A stretch of 64,000 nucleotides of DNA, taken from Halomonas smyrnensis AAD6 (lineage in GTDB: Bacteria; Pseudomonadota; Gammaproteobacteria; Pseudomonadales; Halomonadaceae). The notes beneath the pieces were generated by a model, which had not been told where the DNA came from, did no database searches, and saw nothing but the letters and a program-made list of their open reading frames with translations. Shown here piece after piece: positions 47,383-54,494 of this stretch; the first letter of the stretch is position 1, and every line of letters begins with the position of its first letter. Both the position numbers and the translations under genes were made by a program. The DNA is taken from the NCBI RefSeq assembly GCF_000265245.1, contig NZ_AJKS02000005.1:124001-188000 (forward strand), in the 5' to 3' direction.

Positions 47383-47556
47383 ATGCGTATTGAGTTCACC
47401 CGCTGGGGCATGGAGCTGGCCATCATGGGATTGATCGTCAGGCTAGTCGCGGGCGATGTCTTCCTGCGAGTGCCGATGGTCGGGCTGCTGGCATGGAATC
47501 AGTGCGGCCTATCCTTGGACCGCTGGGCGGATGCCAAGCATGAGCCGGTGCTGTAA
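47383..47556 (+). CDS. Small hydrophobic protein of the element
   Basis: 57 residues, MRIEFTRWGMELAIMGLIVRLVAGDVFLRVPMVGLLAWNQ..., one hydrophobic segment (about 10-40) and a polar C-terminus. AAGGAG lies 8 bp before this ATG, which supports translation; the frame extends upstream without a better start. No family recognised. The spacer on the left (47105-47382) has no gene. Confidence 0.45.
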   Translation: MRIEFTRWGMELAIMGLIVRLVAGDVFLRVPMVGLLAWNQCGLSLDRWADAKHEPVL

Positions 47557-47970
47557 GAGCTGGCGCTGGCTTAGGAGGGGGTGGGTGCCTTCGTCATTCA
47601 CCCCCGGGTGGGTGCTTCGAAGATCGACTTTCAGCCGCCGCCATTCGCTCGCTCGGGGCGGGCACCGGGGAAGCGCGTTCCTTATATACACTCAATTACC
47701 GGCTCAGATGTGCGCCACAAAATGGCCGGGGCTGGGCCCGGTAGGAGTCCCTTGGAGTCCCGTTCCTCCAGCTCATAGACAAACACATGGAGTCAGAGGG
47801 ACACAGGTAGATCACGTTCCGGCGTGTCTACTGTCTGCGCCACCGTGGCGATCCCTTGGTGCGCCCCCTGAAGGTGACGCCATGTGAGCAAATCGGCAGG
47901 GCCAACGCCTTGATGGACTGTCAGATTTTGCGAGGAAGCGCCATATACTACTACCGCCACCACCACCGAG
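47557..47970. other. Spacer without recognised genes inside the element
   Basis: 414 bp. It contains the short repeat GGAGTCCC twice (around 47745-47760) and a CGCCAC-CG-TGGCG dyad near 47838. No convincing coding frame with a ribosome site was seen. Confidence 0.4.
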
Positions 47971-48637
47971 ATGACCATGAGCAGCCGCGAGATTGCGGAA
48001 GTGGTCGAGAAGCGCCACGACAACGTGAAGCGCGCCATCGAGATGCTCGCAGTACACGGCACCGTCACTTTTACTCAAACTGAGGAAAAGTCCTCCGGTG
48101 GCCGTCCCGGCACCGCCTTCCACGTCAACCAGCGTGACAGCTACGTCATCGTCGCCCAGCTTTCCCCTGAGTTCACCGCCCGCTTGGTGGACCGTTGGCA
48201 GGAGCTGGAGAAGCAAGCCGCCCAGCCGCAAGTTCCGCAGTCCTTCGCCGAGGCGCTGCGTTTGGTCTGGACAGCTAAGGCGAGGCATTGCCGAGCCATG
48301 CCGCTTCAACCTCAACGACCTCCACAAGGCAGCCGGTGGTGAGCAGAAAGACAAGCCCGTCCACTGGCAGATGAACGCCGGGACCGTTGGCCTGATTGAA
48401 GAGCTAAAAGTAGGAAATCCTACCTTTGAGCCGATGACCACCCTGCGCGGACGCTATGGCGGTACCTTCGTCGTCAAGGAACTCGTCTACGCCTATGCCA
48501 TGTGGATCAGCCCCGCGTTCCACCTGAAGGTGATCCGTGCGTATGACGCCATGGTCACGCAGTCCCAGCCGCAGGTTCCCCGACGAGCAGATAGAACAGG
48601 CTCGCCGCTGCCTCCATATCCCGCGTCTTTGCCTTGA
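47971..48637 (+). pseudogene. Frameshifted phage antirepressor (Rha N-terminus, KilA-N C-terminus)
   Basis: Two frames make one phage-type protein. The first (47971-48342) gives an Rha-family domain: MTMSSREIAEVVEKRHDNVKRAIEM, FHVNQRDSYVIVAQLSPEFTARLVDRWQELE. The second, shifted by one base and entered near 48270-48300, gives a KilA-N-like domain: FNLNDLHKAAGG, HWQMNAGTVGLIEEL, FVVKELVYAYAMWISPAFHLKVIRAYDAMV. Proteins with Rha followed by an antirepressor domain are common in prophages. A one-base gain or two-base loss breaks this one. The last 83 bp overlap an opposing gene. A sequencing error is the main alternative. Confidence 0.65.
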
Positions 48638-48905
48638 ACGCCTCACTCGCTGGCGCAAGGCATGGGCTGGCCTCCCGGTCGTGCCTGAGCCCGAGCAGCA
48701 CACGGAGGGCCTGTAAGTCGCCCTTGTCGAGGTCTTCGGGCCGACGCTGGAGAAGGATCGACATGACAGCGGGCGTGACGTGGATGTCATCCTTGGTCAG
48801 ATGGACATTGATCCCACGCCGACAGACGGTCTTGTAGAGGTGGTGGAGCTTGGTCCGTGAGCTGGCACCCTTGAGCTGGCGGACAGTGTGAACCTCGATT
48901 GCCAT
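48555..48905 (-). CDS. Hypothetical protein, third gene of rnhA operon
   Basis: 116 residues, no family recognised. MAIEVHTVRQLKGASSRTKL is basic; LTKDDIHVTPAVMSILLQRRPEDLDKGDLQALRVLL looks helical. It starts 16 bp after the HTH gene stop in the same orientation, which supports it being real. Its 3' end overlaps the broken antirepressor. Cytosolic. Confidence 0.5.
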   Translation of the reverse strand: MAIEVHTVRQLKGASSRTKLHHLYKTVCRRGINVHLTKDDIHVTPAVMSILLQRRPEDLDKGDLQALRVLLGLRHDREASPCLAPASEAFKAKTRDMEAAASLFYLLVGEPAAGTA

Positions 48906-48921
48906 GGTGGTGAATGCCTCT

Positions 48922-49320
48922 CTATCGTCTTGTGCGTCGGAACTTGCCTTCTTCCCAGCGATGGCTCAGGTCCACGCCATGCGCCCTACAGGCCCGCCAC
49001 ACGGTCGTCTTCCCGATGCCGAAGTGTCGGGCCGTCTCGACGATGGATGCTTGCCGGGATCGGCGCCACTCGGCGACCGTCTTCGGGTCGATCTTGGGTG
49101 GAGCCCCGGAAGGCACGGCGGACGTGTAGGACAGCCCAGCCTCTCGCCAGATGGTCTTGACCTGCGTGTCACTGATACCGAAGTGTACGGCTGTGGCGCG
49201 TCGGGTGGCCCCGTTCTGCTGGCGCCACTGGATGACCTCCTGTGGGTCCACCTTGGGCTTCGGTCCGGGCTTCCGTGAGGCCCTGGAGTACCGCGTGTCC
49301 GTGTGTGCCATGTCATCCAT
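48922..49320 (-). CDS. Protein with two tandem helix-turn-helix repeats
   Basis: 132 residues with an internal duplication: KVDPQEVIQWRQQNGATRRATAVHFGISDTQVKTIWREAGL (about 23-63) and KIDPKTVAEWRRSRQASIVETARHFGIGKTTVWRACRAHGV (about 76-116). Each copy is a Hin/transposase-type HTH with the pattern (K/D)P-x-x-V-x-x-W. The C-terminus is Arg-rich. Likely DNA-binding regulator of the element; partner of rnhA upstream (27 bp). AAGGA precedes ATG 49320. Confidence 0.65.
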   Translation of the reverse strand: MDDMAHTDTRYSRASRKPGPKPKVDPQEVIQWRQQNGATRRATAVHFGISDTQVKTIWREAGLSYTSAVPSGAPPKIDPKTVAEWRRSRQASIVETARHFGIGKTTVWRACRAHGVDLSHRWEEGKFRRTRR

Positions 49321-49347
49321 CCTTGTCCTTGTTCTCAGGTTCTCGGG

Positions 49348-49848
49348 TTATCCGTACTCCTTCACCGACACACCCTCAGCGCCAGCCACGGCGAGCGAAT
49401 CGGCCAGCTCATTCTCCGGGTGCCCATCGTGGCCACGGACCCAGTGAAAGCGCACGGCGTGGGTCTGAAGCAGGGCATCAAGCTGGCGCCAGAGATCGGC
49501 GTTCTTGACGGGGGCCTTGCTGGCCGTCTTCCAGCCTCGTCGCTTCCAGCCGCTCAGCCATTCGGTGGCGCCTTTCTGGACGTACTCACTGTCCGTCGTC
49601 AGCTCCACACGGGCGGGCCGCTTCAGGGCCTCCAGTGCCTTGATGGCTGCTGTTAGTTCGGCCCGGTTGTTGGTGATCGTGTCGCCCTGGAGCTTGCCAG
49701 CGATCTTCAGGCGTTGGCCTTGGCCGTTCATCAGGACAGCGCCCCAGCCGCCTTGTGGGTTTCTCTGGCCGTTGTTGCTACAGGCGCCGTCCGTGAAGAT
49801 GGAGATGGTGGGCCGGATGTCGTCGGCGGGTATAGTCGGTTGAGCCAT
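49348..49848 (-). CDS. rnhA: Ribonuclease HI (element-borne copy)
   Basis: Degrades RNA in RNA-DNA hybrids. 166 residues with the four catalytic carboxylates: Asp in [11 protein letters not shown], Glu in [13 protein letters not shown], Asp in [11 protein letters not shown] and Asp in [22 protein letters not shown] contains the conserved His. First gene of the reverse trio rnhA-HTH-unknown. As an accessory copy on a mobile element it may aid the element's replication; the host should have its own rnhA elsewhere. Confidence 0.9.
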   Translation of the reverse strand: MAQPTIPADDIRPTISIFTDGACSNNGQRNPQGGWGAVLMNGQGQRLKIAGKLQGDTITNNRAELTAAIKALEALKRPARVELTTDSEYVQKGATEWLSGWKRRGWKTASKAPVKNADLWRQLDALLQTHAVRFHWVRGHDGHPENELADSLAVAGAEGVSVKEYG

Positions 49849-50595
49849 GGTGATCGTTCGTCCTCATTTTCGGAGACAGTCGGCCCCTTCAGCCAAGCGG
49901 ACCAGCGAGACGGACGATACCGCCTGACTGCCCGACTGCCTTCGAGAATGTGCTGGGTTCGATGATGGTGATGATGTATCCCAGACACGCGCCCACGCAT
50001 CGAGCAGCGAGGGAGTGTCGGAACGTCGGCCCAAGGGGAAGGCCGATAGGTGGTCAACAAGGGGAGCTGACCGGGAGCACTGGAAGCGGTCGACGGTCCT
50101 GGTCTGTCATGGATGGATCATGGACGATGACGACGCCAGAGATTGCGCCGGGTGTGCTCGTGGGGAGCGTCTAACAGATGGACTAGAAGGGATGGACCTA
50201 CGGAGGGGCGCAGGTGCCAGTCTTCTAGATGTCCCCTGCTACCCGTAGGCAGCCCGTCGCTGGCGCGACAGGTCGCCCGGACTGCGCCAGGGGCTACCAC
50301 CTCCCTGGTGTCCTTACGTCGAGCATCTCCGCGTTCCCAAGCACCCCGACAGCCGGGGCAGTTACTAGCGTCATCTCGAAGGCGATTAAGCTACGGTGAG
50401 CAGGGGCGCCGAAGTCGGTCGCAGTATGCCGAGCCTTCTTAGAGCGGTCCCCAGAGAACGTTCTGGTTCTCCTTTAGTGGGTCGCAATCAATTTGGCGCT
50501 GTGTGGCGCTGTGAGAGCTTATGGGGGATAAGTAGTGTGTGAGTCCCGCCCAACGGTAAAAAATCCGTGAGCGGGCGCACATGGCGATGCGCTGG
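49849..50595. other. Long gene-poor stretch in the element, with tandem decamers
   Basis: 747 bp with no supportable gene. It contains tandem TGGCGCTGTG at 50494-50503 and 50504-50513, and a weak hairpin GAGAAC / GTTCTC at 50454-50471 with TTT after it. It must hold the rnhA promoter; it could also contain the element's origin or a non-coding RNA, but nothing specific supports this. Confidence 0.4.
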
Positions 50596-50880
50596 TTAGT
50601 TCAGCTCGAAGTCCACGAAATTATTCCACTCGCTAATAGCTTCTTCGGCTGCACTGCTGTGGTTGTCTATGGCGTCATTCTGTTCATCCACGAAGTTCTG
50701 GATGCACATCCGGTAGTTATCTACCTCCATGTTGAACTGATCGACTTGCCACTGGCTGGTGAACTCGAAGGGCTTGATGGGCTGAGAGCAGGAATGATCT
50801 GCGCCCCAGCGATCATGAGCGAATGCCGTTCCAGCCGACAGGCTTGCAGCGATGAGTATGGCCAAGGTCAGTTGCTTCAT
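50596..50880 (-). CDS. Small secreted (periplasmic) protein of the element
   Basis: 94 residues beginning MKQLTLAILIAASLSAGTAFA, a clear Sec signal peptide cleaved near residue 21. The mature 73 residues have two cysteines (about 31 and 59), possibly one disulfide, and are acidic with several Trp/Phe. No family recognised. Ends with WNNFVDFELN. It lies between the integrase and a long empty region, and may be a superinfection-exclusion or envelope-acting protein (guess from context only). Confidence 0.6.
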   Translation of the reverse strand: MKQLTLAILIAASLSAGTAFAHDRWGADHSCSQPIKPFEFTSQWQVDQFNMEVDNYRMCIQNFVDEQNDAIDNHSSAAEEAISEWNNFVDFELN

Positions 50881-50967
50881 AGATGTCCCGCGCTCATAGT
50901 CGACGTACTTGAGAAGGCGGTCTATGGCGCCATTCCCTGAATGGTTAGTTGTTGCTGTCCCGTTAGG

Positions 50968-52743
50968 TCATTTACTTTGATGCAGGTGTCTCAAGTCAAG
51001 GCCCCGGTACTCAAGGCGACAGATGGCGTCGTTCAGGGTCTCCAGTTCGTAGCCGGACCCGTACCGTGCTGACATGCCCGCCTCGGTGTGGCCTTGCAGG
51101 GCGTCCATCACATACTTATCAACGCCCGAGTTCCGGCAAGCGTCCTCGAAGTTGTGCCGTAGCGAGTGGAAGGCGTTCTGCCCGTGCTTGATCTTGAGGG
51201 AGTCGAGCAGCGCCCGGAACCGCTTGGAGTAGACGGACGAGTAGTAGCCGTCGTTCCCCATGGGCATGTCAGGGAACAGCCGCTGGCTCCCTTGCTGGCG
51301 CATCTTCTCGACGTGATCGAGGAAGCCCAGCCGCTTCAGCTCGGGGTGGATGGGCGTCTGGCGCCAGCTACTGGTGGTCTTCAGCGACTTGTCATCGCCG
51401 TCGCCGTTGATGTCGATGAAGTCGATACCGTGCTCGTGCTGAACATCCGAGACATAGAGTTGCAGGACTTCCCCCATCCTGGCCCCGGTGAACAGCGAAA
51501 CCAGCGGCACCCAGAACATGCCCGAGTCCCGAGGGACCAGCGTACCGGGCTGGCGCCAGTGATGTAGCGACTTGCAGCCGGTGAAGACCGGGGCGCGGAA
51601 GACGGCCCGCAGTTCCTCCAGCGTGAAGGGATCGCGTTCTTCGCGGGCACGCTTCTTGATGGCCACCTTCAAGCCGTTCAGGGGATTGGGCGGACACTCG
51701 TCATAGTGCTTGGTGGCCCAGTTCCAGAAAGCGGCGGCGTACCCGATCAGCTTGTTCACGTTCTTGCCCGACATCGGTGCCATGCCTAGCTCGTCGGCTC
51801 GCTCGGCAGCCTTGTCGATGGCCAGTCCCTGGAGCGGCTTCTGCTTCGTCCAGTTGCTGGGGAGCTTCATCAGGACCGACTTGAAGGCTCGACCATCGGC
51901 CTTCGCGTAGGCATCCAGCGGCTTGTCACCGACGACCGTGATGAAGTTGTCGAGGGTGGTCCGGTGATCGTTGGTGGTCTTCGGCGCCCAGCTCAGGGAC
52001 TTCTCCGCGATCCACTCCTTGGCCACGGCGGAGAGCAGCGGGCCTTGCCCATCATCCGCGAGGCTCTGGCGAGCTTCCGACGCTGGCGCGGTGGCCTGTG
52101 ATGGCAGCGCGTCCACGGCGGGTGTAGGGACTATCTCGCCCTCGTTGCGCGACTGCTTGTCCTTCCCGGCGCGAATGTAGGCCGCTTGTAGTGCCCTGGC
52201 CAGCGGGCGCCAGCTTGGAGAGTCCGGCAACAGGGCAAGTTCTACACCGTCCCATGACAGGATGTCCTCGGCCTCATCCATGAAGAAGGTGTCCATCCGA
52301 CCACGGGCATAGAGGTGGCGGGTATGGGCTACGCTGTCTTCAAGCTCCTCGGCATATTCATCGAAGTCCCAGCGTTCCCAGTCCGTGCCGGACTCGCCGG
52401 GCTCCTCCTCGAAGATGCCTTCCGTCCTGATATCCTCGTCTTCTTCTAGCAGGGACGCATGGTAGAGGGCCGCCAGGTGCTCGATCTGTGCATCGCTGAG
52501 GGAGTCGAGGGGCTGGGCTTGGGCTGCCATCCAGCGACGGTGATGGTCGAACTTACGGTCCACCTCGGCGGCTGCCTCACGGACACGGCGTAGCGCCTCC
52601 TGATAGTCGGAGGTCTTGAGGGAGAAGGTCTCTTCAGCCTTGGGGTAGCTGGCCTGGATGTCCTGAGGGATGGCGGCCCGGTGATAATAGCGAGCGCCAC
52701 GGCGATACAGGCGAGGATGTCCGGTGACTTTCACGGTCTTCAT
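50968..52743 (-). CDS. int: Tyrosine integrase of the tRNA-Ser element
   Basis: 591-residue integrase. Catalytic Arg in FTGARMGEVLQL, H-x-x-R in FHSLRHNFEDACR, later His in QGHTEAGMSARYGSGYE, which also holds the Tyr region. The N-terminus MKTVKVTGHPRLYRRGARYYHRAAIP is an arm-type DNA-binding domain common in long proteobacterial integrases, followed by a SAM-like domain (about 260-380). Start taken as 52743 because GGAGG precedes it, though closely spaced; the frame is open to 52782. It lies 92 bp from tRNA-Ser, the expected position for the integrase that recombines there. Confidence 0.9.
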   Translation of the reverse strand: MKTVKVTGHPRLYRRGARYYHRAAIPQDIQASYPKAEETFSLKTSDYQEALRRVREAAAEVDRKFDHHRRWMAAQAQPLDSLSDAQIEHLAALYHASLLEEDEDIRTEGIFEEEPGESGTDWERWDFDEYAEELEDSVAHTRHLYARGRMDTFFMDEAEDILSWDGVELALLPDSPSWRPLARALQAAYIRAGKDKQSRNEGEIVPTPAVDALPSQATAPASEARQSLADDGQGPLLSAVAKEWIAEKSLSWAPKTTNDHRTTLDNFITVVGDKPLDAYAKADGRAFKSVLMKLPSNWTKQKPLQGLAIDKAAERADELGMAPMSGKNVNKLIGYAAAFWNWATKHYDECPPNPLNGLKVAIKKRAREERDPFTLEELRAVFRAPVFTGCKSLHHWRQPGTLVPRDSGMFWVPLVSLFTGARMGEVLQLYVSDVQHEHGIDFIDINGDGDDKSLKTTSSWRQTPIHPELKRLGFLDHVEKMRQQGSQRLFPDMPMGNDGYYSSVYSKRFRALLDSLKIKHGQNAFHSLRHNFEDACRNSGVDKYVMDALQGHTEAGMSARYGSGYELETLNDAICRLEYRGLDLRHLHQSK

Positions 52744-52783
52744 GGCCTCCCAATGTAACACTTCGATGGGACAGCCAAGCAAG

Positions 52784-52823
52784 AAAAAGCCCCGAGGACA
52801 GTATGTTACTGATTCCTCAGGGC
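52784..52823 (-). terminator. Replacement terminator of tRNA-Ser supplied by the element
   Basis: On the reverse strand, 12 nt past the tRNA CCA end: GCCCTGAGGA, 15-nt loop, TCCTCGGGGC (one wobble pair), then TTTTT. It lies on the element side of the junction. Confidence 0.78.
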
Positions 52824-52834
52824 CTAGTGTTCGA

Positions 52835-52853
52835 GTGGCGGAGGGACAGGGAT
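52835..52853. repeat. Attachment-site copy at the tRNA end
   Basis: GTGGCGGAGGGACAGGGAT, identical to 44303-44321; covers CCA, acceptor 3' strand and half of the T-arm of the intact tRNA-Ser. Confidence 0.88.
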
Positions 52854-52925
52854 TCGAACCCTGGGTAGGCTCTCACCTACGCCGGTTTTCAAGACCGGTG
52901 CATTCAACCGCTCTGCCATCCCTCC
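52836..52925 (-). tRNA. tRNA-Ser(UGA)
   Basis: 90-nt class II tRNA. Acceptor GGAGGGA pairs with TCCCTCC; anticodon stem CCGGT / ACCGG encloses loop CTTGAAA with anticodon TGA; a long variable arm (about 20 nt, with GTAGGTGAGAGCCTAC) is typical of serine tRNA; T-arm CAGGG-TTCGAAT-CCCTG; discriminator G and CCA encoded. It reads UCA codons. It serves as integration site of the 44.3-52.9 kb element and remains intact because the element restored its 3' end. Confidence 0.95.
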
Positions 52926-53040
52926 GGCTCACGGCGCATATATTACCAATCTTTCTGTTTTGGTCAAGAGTTTCATGCGATCAATGTGTTATCGCACCCT
53001 GCCTCGAGACGAGACGCGGCGTAAGCGACACGTTATGCCG

Positions 53041-53628
53041 CTATCCCACGCTCGCGAGGCGCCGGTTCCAGTGCCGCTTGATCGTGGCAATACTCAACCC
53101 GGAGCGCGACGCCGCGGCCGACTGACTGAGCCCTTCCGCCTTGAGTGCCTGCACCCTTTCGGTGGTGTCGATGGCAACGGGGCGACCGAGCTTCTTGCCC
53201 TGCCCCCGAGCCCGCGCCAGTCCTTCCCGGGTCCGCTCGCTGAAGCGCACACGCTCGAATTCGGCGAAGGCATCGAACATCTGGCGCATCAACTCGCCCT
53301 CGCCGCCGGTCAGATCACCGATCGGCAGATCCAGCGACACCACGCTCACGCCGGCATCGGACAGCCGGGCAATGCTCTGCCGGACGTCGATGTTGTCGCG
53401 CCCCAGACGATCGAGCCGGAGCACCACCAGCACGTCTCCGGGCTCCAGCTTGTGCTCGACCAGCGTCCTGAAGGCCTCTCGCTCCATCGCCGGCCACGAG
53501 ACACTGACGGCCTCGTCGATCACCCGGTAGGGCGCCACGCGAAACCCGGCGGCCTCGATCGAGGACAGCTGATCATCGATATCTGGCTCGGCGTCGCCGG
53601 TGCGGCAATACGCGAAGGTTCGTCCCAT
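53041..53628 (-). CDS. Serine-recombinase-like protein lacking the catalytic serine
   Basis: 195 residues with the resolvase fold: VLVVLRLDRLGRDNIDVRQSIARL (active-site region), long helix FDAFAEFERVRFSERTREGLARARGQGKKLGRPV and a C-terminal HTH. But the nucleophile motif, normally YCRVSTxDQ, reads YCRTGDAEPD, so the Ser is replaced (V-S-T to T-G-D). Strand cleavage is therefore not expected. The start at 53628 follows GAGGAGA. It lies outside the element boundary, on the chromosomal side of tRNA-Ser. It may have become a DNA-binding regulator or be decaying. Confidence 0.78.
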   Translation of the reverse strand: MGRTFAYCRTGDAEPDIDDQLSSIEAAGFRVAPYRVIDEAVSVSWPAMEREAFRTLVEHKLEPGDVLVVLRLDRLGRDNIDVRQSIARLSDAGVSVVSLDLPIGDLTGGEGELMRQMFDAFAEFERVRFSERTREGLARARGQGKKLGRPVAIDTTERVQALKAEGLSQSAAASRSGLSIATIKRHWNRRLASVG

Positions 53629-53652
53629 GCGCTCTCCTCGGCATGACATCAC

Positions 53653-53859
53653 TTTGGCAGGCTAGCTCCCTATGGTCGCAGATAATGCTTATTTAGCGAT
53701 ACCAGCGATTAGCGGGATTTCTGGCATCATCAAAGCCGAGAAAGGCTTTTATGACACCAGGGGCGTCTGAGCGAGATCACGCTGACTGCGGAAGAGGACA
53801 AGGCTCAAGCGAAGAGCCGAGCGAAACAGCCGAGGAGAGAAGGAAGAAGGGAAACGAGA
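53653..53859. other. Spacer without genes
   Basis: About 200 bp, purine-rich on the forward strand at 53790-53865 ([16 protein letters not shown]). No gene recognised; contains the promoter of the reverse recombinase-like gene. Confidence 0.35.
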
Positions 53860-53913
53860 GAGTAAAAGCGTGCGGGGCAGGCGGGGCCGATCGGCATCGC
53901 CCCCGCCTGCCCC
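53860..53913 (-). terminator. Terminator of the YqaE/Pmp3 gene
   Basis: Perfect 13-bp stem (GGGGCAGGCGGGG / CCCCGCCTGCCCC at 53874-53886 and 53901-53913) with a 14-nt loop; on the reverse strand GCACGCTTTTA follows. 18 bp after the YqaE stop. Confidence 0.65.
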
Positions 53914-53931
53914 ATTAGCCTCTATCGGCGA

Positions 53932-54090
53932 TCAGCGCCGGGCGATGATCCACACCGCGTGCACGATGCCGGGAATGTAGCCCAGCAGCGTCAGCAGGAT
54001 GTTGATCCAGAAGTGAAGGCCCAGGCCCACCTGGAGAAACACGCCTACCGGCGGCAGGAGAATGGCGAACAGGATACGAAGCACGTCCAT
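53932..54090 (-). CDS. YqaE/Pmp3 family small membrane protein
   Basis: 52-residue hydrophobic protein, MDVLRILFAILLPPVGVFLQ, then GLHFWINILLTLLGYIPGIVHAVWII and a basic end. This is the Pmp3/YqaE/Ric1 pattern: two membrane helices with the PPVGVF turn and LGYIPGIVHA. Family members are induced by salt, cold or membrane stress. AAGGA lies 8 bp before the ATG. Too short for usual length filters but certain by motif. Confidence 0.93.
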   Translation of the reverse strand: MDVLRILFAILLPPVGVFLQVGLGLHFWINILLTLLGYIPGIVHAVWIIARR

Positions 54091-54308
54091 GAGAGAGTTC
54101 CTTTTAACGATGGCTAGGTGTCGTCGTCAGGGTATCGACCCCACGCTGGCCGACCATGTTCCTGAGCGAACGCATCGATCGTGTCCGGGCAGGACGGCGG
54201 GCGCGGTATGCGGGCCTGGGTGAATATTCATTCAACTTCCCGCGGCCGGTGCCGATAACCCGCCTGCACCCGATACACCAACAATGCACCAGGATAGGAG
54301 ATACGACC

Positions 54309-54404
54309 TTGTCGATGCACGTCGCGTATGGCTTGTGGCTGGCCAGCGGAGGATCACTGATTGCCGCGGCCATCACCTGGAAGATCGCCAAATCCAGAGA
54401 ATAG
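54309..54404 (+). CDS. Possible 31-residue single-pass membrane peptide
   Basis: TTG start at 54309 behind AGGAG gives LSMHVAYGLWLASGGSLIAA and on to AAITWKIAKSRE: one hydrophobic helix with a basic C-terminus. The frame opens far upstream without similarity. Weak support: no homologue recalled. Confidence 0.25.
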   Translation: MSMHVAYGLWLASGGSLIAAAITWKIAKSRE

Positions 54405-54494
54405 CCCCAGACGCCGGCCCATAACATGAATGGCCGACCGCCCGATGCACGGGCCGCCACAGGGCCCCGGCGACATCGGGCGATACGACCATGG

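Larger units (their letters stand above)
44303..52853. mobile_element. Integrated genetic element in tRNA-Ser(UGA), about 8.5 kb
   Basis: Bounded by a 19-bp direct repeat (44303-44321 and 52835-52853) equal to the 3' end of tRNA-Ser. A tyrosine integrase lies just inside the tRNA-side boundary. Cargo from left to right: Abi_C protein, FRG protein, serine recombinase with repeat array, small hydrophobic protein, broken Rha/KilA-N antirepressor, three-gene reverse operon (RNase HI, HTH, unknown), a small secreted protein and the integrase. No capsid, tail or conjugation genes are present, so it resembles a phage satellite or decayed prophage carrying a defence cassette. Base composition is lower in GC than flanks, especially 44.5-46.2 kb. 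Confidence 0.85.

Noticed and set aside
47812..48441. 209-codon reverse frame over the Rha region
   Set aside because: Antisense to a recognisable Rha domain, no domain of its own.
48404..48790. 128-codon reverse frame overlapping the KilA-N fragment
   Set aside because: It competes with the frame 48555-48905, which has operon spacing to the HTH gene; the 128-codon frame has no ribosome site or similarity.
49348..49848. RNase HI as the host housekeeping copy
   Set aside because: It lies inside the tRNA-bounded element and in operon with element genes, away from dnaQ where the chromosomal copy usually sits.
54156..54404. 82-codon frame between yqaE and cvrA
   Set aside because: The N-terminal part is Arg/Pro-rich and unlike a protein; only the last 31 codons look plausible and are listed with low confidence.
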